From Rhodococcus sp. 14-1411-2a (GTDB lineage: Bacteria > Actinomycetota > Actinomycetes > Mycobacteriales > Mycobacteriaceae): a DNA stretch of 64,000 nucleotides. Location of the stretch: NCBI RefSeq assembly GCF_002259485.1, contig NZ_NPGA01000008.1:186001-250000 (forward strand), written 5' to 3'. The notes beneath the pieces are model-generated. The model had not been told where the DNA came from. It saw only the letters and a program-made list of their open reading frames with translations, and did not search any database. Numbering within the stretch: the stretch's first letter is position 1; each line of letters begins with the position of its first letter. The position numbers were made by a program, and so were the translations under genes. Of this stretch, positions 24,641-34,299 are shown one piece after another.

Positions 24641-25090
24641 CTATTCGGTCCATCGATAGTCGAGGAACTTCCCGTCGAACGTCACCACGACGCGATCTCC
24701 GTCCTCGTGTGGGCGTCGCTCGATGTTCATCGTGAAGTTGATGGCACTCATGATGCCGTCGCCGAATTCCTCGGCGATCAGTTCCTTGAGCGCGGGTCCG
24801 TACACTTCCAACGCCTCGTGGAATCGGTAGACCGTGGGGTCCGAGGAGATGTCGAGTGATCCGCGATAAGGAGCGAGGGTCAGCTCGAACAACGAGCCCT
24901 CGGGCATCCCGAGCTTCTCGGCGAGCACATCGGCATGAGCAACGCTCAGAGGATGCTGTCCGTAGAGTGCCGACACCGTCCAGGCCACCGGCATGTCGAT
25001 GGCTTCTGCCAAAGCGGCCCAACTCAATCCGGCACGCACACGTGCCAGTCGAATCTCACCGATCAACGGTTTACCTGCAAAGTCGGTCAA
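24641..25090 (-). CDS. cynS: Cyanate hydratase (cyanase)
   Basis: 149 residues from TTG 25090, with ggagagag just upstream; longer forms of the frame run into unrelated sequence. The N-terminal helix bundle (IRLARVRAGLSWAALAEAI) is followed by the catalytic domain. Active-site Arg, Glu and Ser are present in VYRFHEALEVYGPALKEL and GDGIMSAINF. It converts cyanate plus bicarbonate to ammonia and CO2. Normal length and all key residues present; it is not linked to a CynT or transporter here. The AKR gene is divergent, 170 bp away. Confidence 0.95.
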   Translation of the reverse strand: MTDFAGKPLIGEIRLARVRAGLSWAALAEAIDMPVAWTVSALYGQHPLSVAHADVLAEKLGMPEGSLFELTLAPYRGSLDISSDPTVYRFHEALEVYGPALKELIAEEFGDGIMSAINFTMNIERRPHEDGDRVVVTFDGKFLDYRWTE

Positions 25091-25260
25091 CAGCTCTCTC
25101 CTTCGTAGTCGTTCTACAAGCGCACACCCGATTGGGCCTGGACTTCCAGTCTCAGCGGCATACAGCCGTCTCGCAACATCTGGCATCGACCACGTGGGCC
25201 CTGTCCGATCACGGATATGGTGGCTGTTTCCGGCACGGACACAACGAAAGTACTGACGAC

Positions 25261-26175
25261 ATGACGCAACTCGGCCTCGGCCTTGCCGCACTCGGACGTC
25301 CCGAGTACCTGACGATCGGGCACTCGAAAGCTGTGGACGGCCGATTCGATCCGGCAGCCCTGGAACAACTGTGCCACTCGGTACTCGACGCCGCGTGGGA
25401 GAGCGGAGTTCGACACTTCGACGCCGCTCGGTCCTACGGCTTGGCCGAGCGGTTCCTCGGCAGCTGGTTGTCTCGGTATCCGAATCGGCGCGAGCACCTT
25501 ACGATCGGCTCGAAATGGGGCTACGCCTACGTCGCCGATTTCCAGCGGGGTGCCGAGGTGCACGAAGTGAAAGAGCACTCGGTTGCCCGCTTGGCCGAGC
25601 AGTGGCCGCAGACTCTGCGCGACCTCGGCGGTGCACCGGACCACTACCTGATCCACAGCGTCACCCCGGACAGTCCAGCCCTGAGCGACACTGCCCTGCT
25701 CGACGACCTACGTGCCATAGCCGAGGGTGGTACCCGAATCGGCATCAGCACCAGCGGACCACATCAAGCCGACGTGGTGGCTGCTGCACTGGAGATCGAG
25801 GTGTTCAGCTCGGTGCAGTCGACGTGGAACCCCCTCGAGCCGTCGGTCGGCCCGGCCCTGGCACGCGCACACGAAGCCGGCTGGTTCGTCGTCGTCAAAG
25901 AGGCGATGGCCAACGGCCGACTGGTGGCAGAAGATTCCCCACTCGCCAGGGTCGCGGATTCCGCCGGGGTCGGCCGTGACGCAGTCGCACTGGCGATTGC
26001 ACTCGCGCAACCGTGGGCCGATGTCGTGCTCTCCGGCGCGGCAACTGTGACTCAACTCGAGCAGAACATCGCCGCGCTGTTGATCGACCGCGAACTGATC
26101 ACAGCGAGCGATCTGAAACTTGCGGAAGACTCGGAAGGTTACTGGGACAACCGATCACGAATGCCATGGACATGA
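25261..26175 (+). CDS. Aldo/keto reductase
   Basis: 304 residues from ATG 25261. Catalytic residues are placed as expected: Asp and Tyr in HFDAARSYG, Lys in GSKWGYAY, His in YLIHSVTPDS. The barrel continues with GISTSGPHQ and VQSTWNPLEPS. It is an NAD(P)H-dependent carbonyl reductase of the type that acts on sugars or small aldehydes (L-galactose dehydrogenase-like layout). It ends 10 bp before the first tRNA-like scar. Confidence 0.87.
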   Translation: MTQLGLGLAALGRPEYLTIGHSKAVDGRFDPAALEQLCHSVLDAAWESGVRHFDAARSYGLAERFLGSWLSRYPNRREHLTIGSKWGYAYVADFQRGAEVHEVKEHSVARLAEQWPQTLRDLGGAPDHYLIHSVTPDSPALSDTALLDDLRAIAEGGTRIGISTSGPHQADVVAAALEIEVFSSVQSTWNPLEPSVGPALARAHEAGWFVVVKEAMANGRLVAEDSPLARVADSAGVGRDAVALAIALAQPWADVVLSGAATVTQLEQNIAALLIDRELITASDLKLAEDSEGYWDNRSRMPWT

Positions 26176-26185
26176 CAGCTATGTA

Positions 26186-26222
26186 GAGCCTCCTCGCGGG
26201 ATCGAACAATTGACCGCTCACA
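26186..26222 (-). other. tRNA-3'-half-like scar, site A
   Basis: On the minus strand the segment reads GTGAGCGGTCAATTG, TTCGATCCCGC and GAGGAGGCTC. This corresponds to the variable loop, T-arm and acceptor strand of a tRNA with acceptor AGGAGGC. It is the most degenerate of three copies (also 36950 and 38188). It lies between a plain aldo/keto reductase and the shikimate-like cluster, so it may be a remnant attachment site marking an inserted segment. Confidence 0.5.
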
Positions 26223-26225
26223 ACC

Positions 26226-26915
26226 TCAGTAGGACGCGCGTCCACCGCTGATGTCATAGACCGCACCGGTGGAGAAGCTGAGTTCGTTAGACGCCAACCA
26301 CGCAACGAGTTCGGCTATCTCCGTCGGAAGGCCCATTCGAGCCATGGGCGTCAGACTTTGCGATCGCGCGAGAATCGCTGGGTCGGTACCCGCGTTCATC
26401 GGACTCGATACTGCGGCAGGCGCAACCACGTTGGCGAGTACGCCGGTGGTGGCTATCTCCTTACCCAAAGATTTCGTCAGTGCGATCACAGCAGCCTTCG
26501 ACGCGGAGTAAGCGCTTTGGAGCGGGTTCCCGTCTTTGGCTGCGATGCTGGCGAGGTTGATGATCCGTCCCCAACCGTTGTCCACCATGGCAGGAACGAA
26601 CGCCTTGCACATCAAGAAGGTGCCATCGACGTTGATGCGGAACGTTCGTTGCCACTGATCCAGTTCCACATCGACGAGAGGAGCCGACGGCCCGACCACA
26701 CCGGCGCTGTTGATCAGGATGTCCACCCGTCCGACCTTGCTTCGTAGCGCGTCCACGGCATATGCGTCGGATACATCGACCAGTTCGTCGCCACCGAGAA
26801 TATCGGCGGTGATCACCCGAACCCCCGAGTCCGTCAATCGTTTCGCGCAGGCTGCCCCGATTCCGCTGGCACCGCCCGTGATCAGCGCAGTCGCATCGGC
26901 AGGGTAGGTAGTCAT
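26226..26915 (-). CDS. Short-chain dehydrogenase/reductase
   Basis: 229 residues from ATG 26915, preceded by gaaggag. It has the classical SDR motifs: TGGASGIGAACAKRL for NAD(P), NSAG, and the catalytic Ser-Tyr-Lys in LASIAAKDGNPLQ and SAYSASKAAV. C-terminal DISGGRASY ends close to the tRNA-like scar. It is divergent from the LysR gene and probably oxidises or reduces a hydroxyl of the cluster's cyclic substrate. Confidence 0.88.
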   Translation of the reverse strand: MTTYPADATALITGGASGIGAACAKRLTDSGVRVITADILGGDELVDVSDAYAVDALRSKVGRVDILINSAGVVGPSAPLVDVELDQWQRTFRINVDGTFLMCKAFVPAMVDNGWGRIINLASIAAKDGNPLQSAYSASKAAVIALTKSLGKEIATTGVLANVVAPAAVSSPMNAGTDPAILARSQSLTPMARMGLPTEIAELVAWLASNELSFSTGAVYDISGGRASY

Positions 26916-26968
26916 GGCGTGAGCTCCTTCGATCGAGTGGCAACACCACATTCTCTATGTAAATTCGA

Positions 26969-26981
26969 CACATAAAATGTG
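26969..26981. promoter_or_regulatory. Candidate LysR operator
   Basis: CACAT-AAA-ATGTG is a perfect inverted repeat in the 143-bp gap between the divergent SDR and LysR genes, a position and size typical for LysR-type recognition sites (T-N11-A). Confidence 0.5.
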
Positions 26982-27058
26982 ATTCACTGTATTCTCAACG
27001 GACTATATGACCTGAAGCACAGTGGTCGACTTTCAGCCCTGACGACCGGAGAAGTTTC

Positions 27059-27958
27059 ATGGAAATTCGCTGGCTCGAATCATTCGTTGCCGTTGCCGAA
27101 GAACTTCACTTCGGCCGTGCCGCACAACGACTACGGATGGCTCAATCTCCATTGAGTCAGACAATCCGCAAACTCGAAAAGGATCTCGGAACGAGCCTGT
27201 TCGACCGAAGCACACGAAGCGTGGAGCTGACTGCTGCTGGACACGCGTTTCTCCCGCACGCACACCGAGTCCTCGAGGGTATCGAAACCGCTCGGCACGC
27301 GACGCGCGCATCCGAGGGAGGCGTGTACGGAAGAATCAGGATCGGGTTCACCGGCGTTCTCAACCATCGCGCACTGCCGCCGCTCACCCGAACGCTTCGC
27401 CAGCGCCATCCAGATATCGAACTGACGCTCGTCGGGCGGATCATGACCCGTGACGCGGTGAACCAGATCGAAAGTGGAGCTCTCGACCTGGCCTTCGTCG
27501 GCCTGCCCGTGACGTCACCGTCCGTCACCACTCGACTCATCCGACGTGAACCGTTCGGCGCGGTACTGCCATCCGATCACCGGCTGGCCGGTGAGTCGAA
27601 AATCGATCTACGCGACCTGTCCGACGACGGATTCGTCACCACACCGATCTCCGCTGGATCTTCACTGCAGGAAATTGCCATGCGTGCCTGCCTGGACGCC
27701 GGCTTCAGGCCACAGATCGTTCAGGAGATCACCGACCCGTACATGATCTTGATGCTCGTCGCCGCGGGAGTAGGCGTCGCTCTGATGTCGGACGGTATTG
27801 CGGAAATTCTTCCACCGGGCACCGTGTTCGTCCCGCTCACCGGTGAGCCGGTCTACATGCCACACGCAATTGCGTGGTCCAGCGCGCCACCGAGCCCCGC
27901 CATGGCGGTCGCCCTACGTATCGCGGAGGAAATCTTGCCTACCCCATTTCAAGACTGA
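27059..27958 (+). CDS. LysR-family transcriptional regulator
   Basis: 299 residues with the N-terminal winged helix (LESFVAVAEELHFGRAAQRL, AQSPLSQTIRKLEKDLG) and the two-lobed effector domain. It resembles regulators of aromatic and hydroaromatic acid catabolism. It is placed between the SDR (divergent) and the transporter-dehydrogenase operon (downstream, same strand), so it most likely activates both when a shikimate-like acid is present. Confidence 0.9.
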   Translation: MEIRWLESFVAVAEELHFGRAAQRLRMAQSPLSQTIRKLEKDLGTSLFDRSTRSVELTAAGHAFLPHAHRVLEGIETARHATRASEGGVYGRIRIGFTGVLNHRALPPLTRTLRQRHPDIELTLVGRIMTRDAVNQIESGALDLAFVGLPVTSPSVTTRLIRREPFGAVLPSDHRLAGESKIDLRDLSDDGFVTTPISAGSSLQEIAMRACLDAGFRPQIVQEITDPYMILMLVAAGVGVALMSDGIAEILPPGTVFVPLTGEPVYMPHAIAWSSAPPSPAMAVALRIAEEILPTPFQD

Positions 27959-28003
27959 TTCAGTCTTTATCTCAGATCTTTTTAGTGTTGGACGCGGCAT
28001 AGT

Positions 28004-28020
28004 CGAGCGTGACACGCTCG
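28004..28020. promoter_or_regulatory. Inverted repeat upstream of the transporter gene
   Basis: CGAGCGT-GAC-ACGCTCG is a perfect 7-bp inverted repeat 46 bp after the LysR stop and about 100 bp before the transporter start. With no U-tract it could be a weak terminator of LysR or an operator for the transport-catabolism operon. Confidence 0.4.
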
Positions 28021-28123
28021 TTTGCAGTAGCGAGTTGTGAACCACGTCATATCGACAGGCTTCCCAGCGAGCCCCGACCATCACCGTCGCCGCCACGTGC
28101 AGCGTGAGAGACAAGGAACTGTC

Positions 28124-29491
28124 ATGGCAAGCAAATCCACTTCTGCCACCGCCCATCCGAACAGGAATGCGCGGCGTGCGGCGGCCTCAGGTTTTCTCGG
28201 AAGCGCCCTTGAGTACTACGACTTCTTCATCTACGGCTCCGCTGCCGCGCTCGTCTTCCCCGCCATCTTCTTCACCGGCGGAGGACCGACCGCCACCCTG
28301 CTGTCGATCGGCACCCTCGGCGTCGCCTACATCGCACGACCCCTCGGAGCAGTTCTGTGGGGCCACCTCGGTGATCGCTACGGCCGAAAGAACGCGTTGC
28401 TGGGCTGTCTGCTCATGATGGGCATCGCTACGGTCCTCGTCGGCTGCCTCCCTACATACGACACCATCGGAATCGCAGCACCGATCATCCTCGTCATTCT
28501 GCGACTGCTGCAGGGCCTGTCCGCCGGCGGCGAGTCACCCGGATCCTCTGCATTGACGCTCGAACACGCACCATCCCACCGTCGCGCATTCTTCACCTCG
28601 TTCACGATGAGCGGCATCATGTTCGGCATCGTCATCTCGAGCCTGGTGTTCATCCCCGTCGCAGCGCTACCCGACGAAGACCTCTACTCCTGGGGATGGC
28701 GTATACCGTTCCTGCTCAGCATCATCGTCACAGCCGTCGCGATCTGGCTGCGTCGCAGCCTCGACGAGCCCGAGGTTTTCGAGGAACTCAAGGAGCAGGA
28801 CGAGACCGCAGGCGTCCCCGTCGTCGAGATGTTCCGATCCCACTGGCGCACGGTCATCCGCATCAGCCTCAGCGCCAGCTTCGCGATGATCAACACGATC
28901 GTCAATGTCTTCGCTCTCGCCTACGCGGTGAACGTCGTCGGTTTCGAGCGCACCACGATGCTGCTCGCCATCGCGTCCGCAAATTTTGTCGCCGTCCTCA
29001 CCCAGCCGCTCTACGGCATCCTTGCCGACCGCATCGGACGCAAACCGGTCTTCGTCGTCGGCGTCCTCGGCGTAGGTGCCATGGTGTTCGCGTTCTTCCA
29101 TGCCATCGGCACCGGCAGCGTACCAATGGTTTTCGCTGCGGGCATCGTTCTGATCGGCGTCTTCTACGCCATGCCCAACGGCATCTACCCGGCATACTTT
29201 CCCGAGCAGTTTCCCGCCAAGGTTCGCTACACCGGTATGGCGGTGAGTCTCATGCTCGGCCTTCTCGCCGCCGGCTTCACCCCCGCCATCGCTCAGTCGA
29301 TCACCTCCGGCGACACCAGCAACTGGGGACCGGTCGCCTGGATGTGCATGGGCTTCGCCGCTCTGGCTGCTGTCGCGGTTCTGACCGGACCCGAAACCTT
29401 CCGCACTCCCACCGAGGAGCTCGGCGAGAAAGCCACTAAGCAGGCGCAGGCAGGAAAGCCTGCCAAGCTGCTCGCGGACAACTCCGCCTGA
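28124..29491 (+). CDS. MHS-family (MFS) transporter, shikimate-transporter-like
   Basis: 455 residues from ATG 28124 (aaggaa upstream). Twelve membrane segments are expected. The metabolite:H+ symporter features are [20 protein letters not shown] at the start, [11 protein letters not shown] between helices 2 and 3, and [16 protein letters not shown]. This subgroup includes ShiA (shikimate) and KgtP. With a shikimate dehydrogenase-like gene 52 bp downstream, import of shikimate, quinate or a similar cyclic acid is likely. Confidence 0.87.
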   Translation: MASKSTSATAHPNRNARRAAASGFLGSALEYYDFFIYGSAAALVFPAIFFTGGGPTATLLSIGTLGVAYIARPLGAVLWGHLGDRYGRKNALLGCLLMMGIATVLVGCLPTYDTIGIAAPIILVILRLLQGLSAGGESPGSSALTLEHAPSHRRAFFTSFTMSGIMFGIVISSLVFIPVAALPDEDLYSWGWRIPFLLSIIVTAVAIWLRRSLDEPEVFEELKEQDETAGVPVVEMFRSHWRTVIRISLSASFAMINTIVNVFALAYAVNVVGFERTTMLLAIASANFVAVLTQPLYGILADRIGRKPVFVVGVLGVGAMVFAFFHAIGTGSVPMVFAAGIVLIGVFYAMPNGIYPAYFPEQFPAKVRYTGMAVSLMLGLLAAGFTPAIAQSITSGDTSNWGPVAWMCMGFAALAAVAVLTGPETFRTPTEELGEKATKQAQAGKPAKLLADNSA

Positions 29492-29543
29492 CCCGGAATT
29501 CCTCTCGCGCAGTTTCGGATTCGACACAATCGAAGGGCTCACC

Positions 29544-30413
29544 GTGTCCACGAACACGCACCATCACATCGGACTGATCGGCAGCGCGATTTCGACATCG
29601 CTCTCGCCCGACCTGCACAACCGCGAGGCCTCCCGTCTCGGCCTCGATGACTACAGCTACGAACTGATCGAACTCGACATGCAGGCGGATCCGGGCCGCC
29701 CTCTGCACGAGGCGATCTCGGCCGGCTACACCGGATTCAACGTCACCCACCCGTTCAAGCAAACGATCATCGATTCGTTGGACGAGTTGTCCGACGATGC
29801 CCGGATGCTCGGTGCCGTCAACACCATCGCCGTGCGTGACGGCAAATCCATCGGATTCAACACGGACCACACAGGATTCATGTCCGCGCTGCGTACCGGA
29901 CTCCCGGGAGCCGAGCTGGGCCGCGTGGCACTGATCGGAGCAGGCGGGGCCGGCTCTGCCGTCGCATTCGCTCTTGCGGCCGCAGGAGTGACGGACCTCC
30001 GTATCTGCGATGTCGACCGCAACCGTTCGCAGGAGCTGTGCGACCGTCTCTCGCAGTCCGTAACGACGGCGACGGCAACGCCGTTCACACCCGACGCGAT
30101 CGAATCGGTTCTCGCCACATCGCACGGCGTTGTCAACGCCTCTCCGATCGGCATGACCGGCCATCCAGGCACCCCGTTCACGACGGCGGCTTTGCGCGCG
30201 TCCATCTGGGTGGCGGACATCGTCTACCGACCGATGCAGACCGAGCTCATCTCCGCAGCACGCGCTGCTCGATCCCCGGTCCTCGACGGCGGACGGATGC
30301 TCGTCGCCCAGGCCGCAGACACGTTCACCCTCCTGACCGGGGCGATCCCCGATCGAGACAGAATGCGTCGACATCTCACCGAACTCGTTGTTGCGCAATC
30401 GATCGCAGCATGA
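29544..30413 (+). CDS. Shikimate/quinate dehydrogenase
   Basis: 289 residues from GTG 29544. Substrate residues are the Ser pair in STSLSPDLHN, Lys in FNVTHPFKQTII and Asp in NTDHTGF; the nucleotide loop is LIGAGGAGSAVAFAL. Full-length members with this sequence and a catabolic neighbourhood correspond to QsuD-type quinate/shikimate dehydrogenases, which use NAD. Placement next to a ShiA-like transporter and a LysR gene supports a catabolic rather than biosynthetic role. Confidence 0.9.
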   Translation: MSTNTHHHIGLIGSAISTSLSPDLHNREASRLGLDDYSYELIELDMQADPGRPLHEAISAGYTGFNVTHPFKQTIIDSLDELSDDARMLGAVNTIAVRDGKSIGFNTDHTGFMSALRTGLPGAELGRVALIGAGGAGSAVAFALAAAGVTDLRICDVDRNRSQELCDRLSQSVTTATATPFTPDAIESVLATSHGVVNASPIGMTGHPGTPFTTAALRASIWVADIVYRPMQTELISAARAARSPVLDGGRMLVAQAADTFTLLTGAIPDRDRMRRHLTELVVAQSIAA

Positions 30414-30424
30414 GAGGAACAACC

Positions 30425-32383
30425 GTGGGTACACTCCCCTCGTTCGCCCAGCCGCTTCGAATCGGCACACTCACCCTCCGAAACAGATTCGTCTCCGCGC
30501 CGATGGAGCGCAATTATTGCGAGATCGACGGCACCATGACCGATCGATACATCGCCTACCTCGAACGCCGAGCCGCAGGCGGAGCGGCCCTGATCTTCAC
30601 CGAAGCCAGCTACGTCCGCGCCGACGGTAAAGGACGCATCCGACAGATGGGCGTCGACGTCGACGACCGGATCCCCGGGATCAGAAAGATGACCGATGCG
30701 CTCCATGCCCATGGAGCACTGGTCGGCGTCGAACTCAACCACGGCGGCCGCACTGCCCAAGGAAGTGTCAGCGGATTCACCCCCGTCGCCCCGTCACCCG
30801 TTCCCTGCGCGGTCGTCGGCGGCGAGATGCCCGAACAGCTCGACGAGGACGATATCGAGCACATCATCGAATGCTTCGGTGACGCTGCCCGTCGATGCCG
30901 GCAAGCAGGGGTCGACGTCATCTCCCTGCACGGCGGACACGGCTACTTGATTCACCAATTCCTCTCCCCTGCTTACAATCTCCGCGACGACAAATGGGCC
31001 GAGCCCACATTGTTCGTCAACCGCGTCATCGACGCCGTTCGCGCAGCAGCTCCGGACGTGGCTCTCGGAATTCGGTTCTCTGCCTTCGAGGGAATCGACA
31101 ACGGCCTCGACGCAGAGACCACGCGCGCCAGAATCGACGCCATCGACACCGACCGCCTGGACTTCCTCGACGTCTCGGCAGGAAACTACGAGGCCGGCCA
31201 ATGGATCATCCAGCCCGGCGAATGGAAGCGTGGACTTCTCGCTCCGTACGCGGAGCAGTACACCCGTGACTTCGACATCCCCGTCGGTGTTGCAGGACGA
31301 ATCAGTAGTCCCGAGGCCGCCGATGCGGTGATCTCCTCTGGCCAAGCGGATTTCGTGAGTATGGCACGCACCCTGCACGCCGATCCCGATTTCCCGAACC
31401 GCGTCCTTGCCGGCGAGCGGTATCGCCCGTGCATAGCGTGCAATTACTGCATCGATTCCCTTGCTGCGGGACCGATCCCATGTTCGGTCAACCCATGGGT
31501 CGGCCGGGAAATGGAACAACCGAGCCTGCGTGTATCCGACGCGTTCACTGCGGCGGTCGTCGGCGGTGGCCCCGCAGGCATGGCGGTGGCGCGTGAACTC
31601 GCTCTCGCCGGCCATCACGTCGATCTGTACGACGAAAGGACGACGCTCGGAGGCGACTTCGCACTCGCATCGGGCCTGCACGAGTACCCGGAGTACCGGC
31701 AGATCGTCCAGTGGTATTTCGACGAACTGGCCGATCTGGACGTCACCACCCACCTCGGCGAGACCGTCGAGGGGCTGATGCTGGCGGAGGGAAACTTCGA
31801 TACGATCGTCCTCGCCACCGGAGGGCGCGGACCCACGATAGACCTTCCGGGTTCACACACCCGCCGAGTGCGCGACGTCCGTGAGTTCCTACTCGCAGCG
31901 GAACCACCGCCGCCCTCGATCACGATCTTCGGTGCCGACCGCGAAGCTGCAGCCGTCGCCGATGAGCTGTTGCAACACGGAACGCGTGTCGTCATGGTGG
32001 GACCACAGCAGCAGATCGCCCATGACGTCGGGCGGCGCGGCAAGATCGTGCTCCTTCCGCGCCTCGCATCGGCTGCCGGTCTGACCACGTACCTGTCGTC
32101 GATCATCACCGCCGTCGACCATGACCGAGTCGAGATCCGCACCGACGGACACGCCCGCTGGGTCGACGCACCCGGCGAGTTGCTCATCTCCCACGGCATC
32201 GAGCCCCGTGCGGATCTGCTGGACATCGCGAGATCTCTCGAGCCGCGTTTCGGAGTTCACACAGTCGGTGATGCAAGCGGCGACGGTGGTTCTATCCACG
32301 CTGCACTCGTCACTGCCGCCGACGTGGCTGCCCGCATCACCGTCGACGCGGCTGCAGTCTCGAAGGAACAGGTCGGCGCATGA
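30425..32383 (+). CDS. Old-yellow-enzyme/2,4-dienoyl-CoA reductase-type FMN-FeS-FAD oxidoreductase
   Basis: 652 residues from GTG 30425, chosen for gagagga 8 bp upstream; an ATG at 30410 overlapping the previous stop is possible. Residues 1-350 form the FMN barrel (RNRFVSAPMERNY, ELNHGGRTAQ, HGGHGYLIHQFLSP). The Cys cluster CIACNYC...CSVNP at about 340 would hold a 4Fe-4S centre. The C-terminal part has a Rossmann domain (VVGGGPAGMAVARELALAGH). The layout is that of NADH:flavin oxidoreductases that reduce activated double bonds. It may act on a cyclohexenone intermediate of this cluster. Confidence 0.88.
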   Translation: MGTLPSFAQPLRIGTLTLRNRFVSAPMERNYCEIDGTMTDRYIAYLERRAAGGAALIFTEASYVRADGKGRIRQMGVDVDDRIPGIRKMTDALHAHGALVGVELNHGGRTAQGSVSGFTPVAPSPVPCAVVGGEMPEQLDEDDIEHIIECFGDAARRCRQAGVDVISLHGGHGYLIHQFLSPAYNLRDDKWAEPTLFVNRVIDAVRAAAPDVALGIRFSAFEGIDNGLDAETTRARIDAIDTDRLDFLDVSAGNYEAGQWIIQPGEWKRGLLAPYAEQYTRDFDIPVGVAGRISSPEAADAVISSGQADFVSMARTLHADPDFPNRVLAGERYRPCIACNYCIDSLAAGPIPCSVNPWVGREMEQPSLRVSDAFTAAVVGGGPAGMAVARELALAGHHVDLYDERTTLGGDFALASGLHEYPEYRQIVQWYFDELADLDVTTHLGETVEGLMLAEGNFDTIVLATGGRGPTIDLPGSHTRRVRDVREFLLAAEPPPPSITIFGADREAAAVADELLQHGTRVVMVGPQQQIAHDVGRRGKIVLLPRLASAAGLTTYLSSIITAVDHDRVEIRTDGHARWVDAPGELLISHGIEPRADLLDIARSLEPRFGVHTVGDASGDGGSIHAALVTAADVAARITVDAAAVSKEQVGA

Positions 32384-33213
32384 CGCTGCCCCGCTCCCGG
32401 CCCACCACCGATATCCGCGAGGCCATCCCCGCCATCGGGCTTGGCACGTGGCCACTGACCGGTGGACCCGCCACCGATGCCGTCCTGACCGCGATCGAAT
32501 CCGGATACCGGTCCATCGACACCGCAGCGGTGTACGAGAACGAGGAGGCAGTGGGAAAAGCATTGTCCGAGTCCATGGTTCACCGAGCCGAGCTGTTCGT
32601 CTGCACCAAACTCCGCGGTACCGACCACGTCTCCGGTGATGTCCGCGATGCGATCGAACGCAGTATCGACCGACTCGGCCTGGACTACCTGGATCTGTTC
32701 CTGATTCATTGGCCACTTCCCAAGCACGACAAGTACGTAGCGGCCTTCGAAGCACTGCTCGACTGCCGTGACGCCGGGCTCGTGCGATACGTGGGAGTAT
32801 CCAACTTCACCGAGCAACACCTTCGGCGGACAACTGCCGCGACCGGAGAAGCACCGGCCGTCAACCAAATTCAGATGGATCCGACACTGGCACGCCGCCC
32901 GATCCGTCGGGTACACGACGAACTCGGCGTCGTGACCCAGTCGTGGAGCCCCTTGGGTCGCGGAGAGGTCGTCGCCTCCGATGTCGTTGCCGCCATCGCA
33001 ACGCGCCTCGGGTGCACGCCTGCACAGGTCGCGCTGGCCTGGCACCTGCACAACGGGGTGGTTCCGATCGTGAGATCCGCGAACCCGGCCAGACAAGCAG
33101 AGAACCTGGCAGCACGCGGGATACAGCTCGCCGACGACGATATCGCCGCACTCGCTCATCTGGACCGGGGCGAATCGGCCGCACGAAATCCAGAGAAAGA
33201 GGAGCACTACTGA
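32380..33213 (+). CDS. Aldo/keto reductase (AKR5-like)
   Basis: 277 residues from ATG 32380, overlapping the preceding stop. The tetrad is complete: Asp and Tyr in SIDTAAVYENE, Lys in VCTKLRG, His in FLIHWPLPKHD. The 2,5-diketo-gluconate reductase subgroup has this length and YVGVSNFTEQHL. It probably reduces a ketone of the cyclic substrate or a by-product. It overlaps the Gfo/Idh start by one base. Confidence 0.88.
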   Translation: MTLPRSRPTTDIREAIPAIGLGTWPLTGGPATDAVLTAIESGYRSIDTAAVYENEEAVGKALSESMVHRAELFVCTKLRGTDHVSGDVRDAIERSIDRLGLDYLDLFLIHWPLPKHDKYVAAFEALLDCRDAGLVRYVGVSNFTEQHLRRTTAATGEAPAVNQIQMDPTLARRPIRRVHDELGVVTQSWSPLGRGEVVASDVVAAIATRLGCTPAQVALAWHLHNGVVPIVRSANPARQAENLAARGIQLADDDIAALAHLDRGESAARNPEKEEHY

Positions 33214-34298
33214 TGGCACTGCGTATCGGCATCGTCGGTTGCGGACGGATCGCGCGTAATCACGCCCGAGCCCTGCAGCTGGTCGACAGCGTCGAGGTGG
33301 TCGGATGCTGCGACACCGATCTCGATCGCGCTCGAAAGTTTGCCGTCGACAACGGCATTGCTTTCGGAGTGCGCAGTGTCGAGGAGTTGATCGCACACGG
33401 GCTCGATGCGGTGACCGTCTGCACCCCGCATCCTGTACACGAGCAGGTCGTCCTCACCGCAGCCGCTGCGGGTCTACATGTGTTGTGCGAGAAGCCGATA
33501 GCAGTGGACCTGGCCGCGGCCGACCGAATGATCGACGCGACCGACCGCGCGGGGGTCACCTTCGGCGTACTTTTCCAGCGACGATTCTGGCCAGCTTCCC
33601 AGCGAATCAGAGCTGCCATCGACGACGGACGACTCGGAGTTCCGATGCTCGGGGAAGCCTCGGTCGTTCTGCATCGGCCCTCGGCGTACTACTCGACGGA
33701 CGCATGGCGCGGGCGTTGGGACACCGACGGAGGAGGCGTACTCATGACCCAAGCGATCCACCAGATCGACATGCTGCAATGGTTCATGGGCGAGGCCGCT
33801 TCCGTCGCCGGTTTCACCCGCACCCACACTCACGGTGACCATATGGAGACCGAAGACTCCGCCTCCGCAGTCATCTCCTTCGCTTCCGGCGGGACGGCGA
33901 CTGTCACTGCCACCACCGGTGCCAACCTCAACCTCGGCAACCGGGTGACCGTCGTCGGCAGTACCGGCGCCATAGCCAGCGTTCTCGAATTTCCGGAGGG
34001 CAGCGAAGGCGTGAACGAGCTGTGGACCGTTCCCGGTGAGGTATCGCTCGGCACCGTGTTCTCCGCGGATACCGAGGCAAACCTCGATGTCGACGAGGTC
34101 AACGCTGGACTCGCCGACTTTCACACTCTTCAGGTTCAGGACTTTGCCGAGGCGATCCTCACCGGGCGTCGCCCAGCAGTGACCGGACGCGACGCCCGAG
34201 CCTCACTGGCGATAGTGGCCGGAATCTACGAGTCCTCGCGGACCGGCCGCGTCGTCGACCTCACTCCTACAACGACACTCGTCTCGGAAGGATCTTGA
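33213..34298 (+). CDS. Gfo/Idh/MocA-family oxidoreductase
   Basis: 361 residues. The N-terminal NAD(P) fold begins LRIGIVGCGRIARNHARAL and has the family CEKPIAVDL motif, where the Lys binds substrate. The C-terminal domain has GGGVLMTQAIHQIDMLQWFMG, with the catalytic His in IHQIDML. These enzymes oxidise hydroxyls of sugars and cyclitols such as inositol. It starts within the AKR stop and is followed after one base by the FAD enzyme, so it belongs to the same operon. Confidence 0.9.
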   Translation: MALRIGIVGCGRIARNHARALQLVDSVEVVGCCDTDLDRARKFAVDNGIAFGVRSVEELIAHGLDAVTVCTPHPVHEQVVLTAAAAGLHVLCEKPIAVDLAAADRMIDATDRAGVTFGVLFQRRFWPASQRIRAAIDDGRLGVPMLGEASVVLHRPSAYYSTDAWRGRWDTDGGGVLMTQAIHQIDMLQWFMGEAASVAGFTRTHTHGDHMETEDSASAVISFASGGTATVTATTGANLNLGNRVTVVGSTGAIASVLEFPEGSEGVNELWTVPGEVSLGTVFSADTEANLDVDEVNAGLADFHTLQVQDFAEAILTGRRPAVTGRDARASLAIVAGIYESSRTGRVVDLTPTTTLVSEGS

Positions 34299-34299
34299 C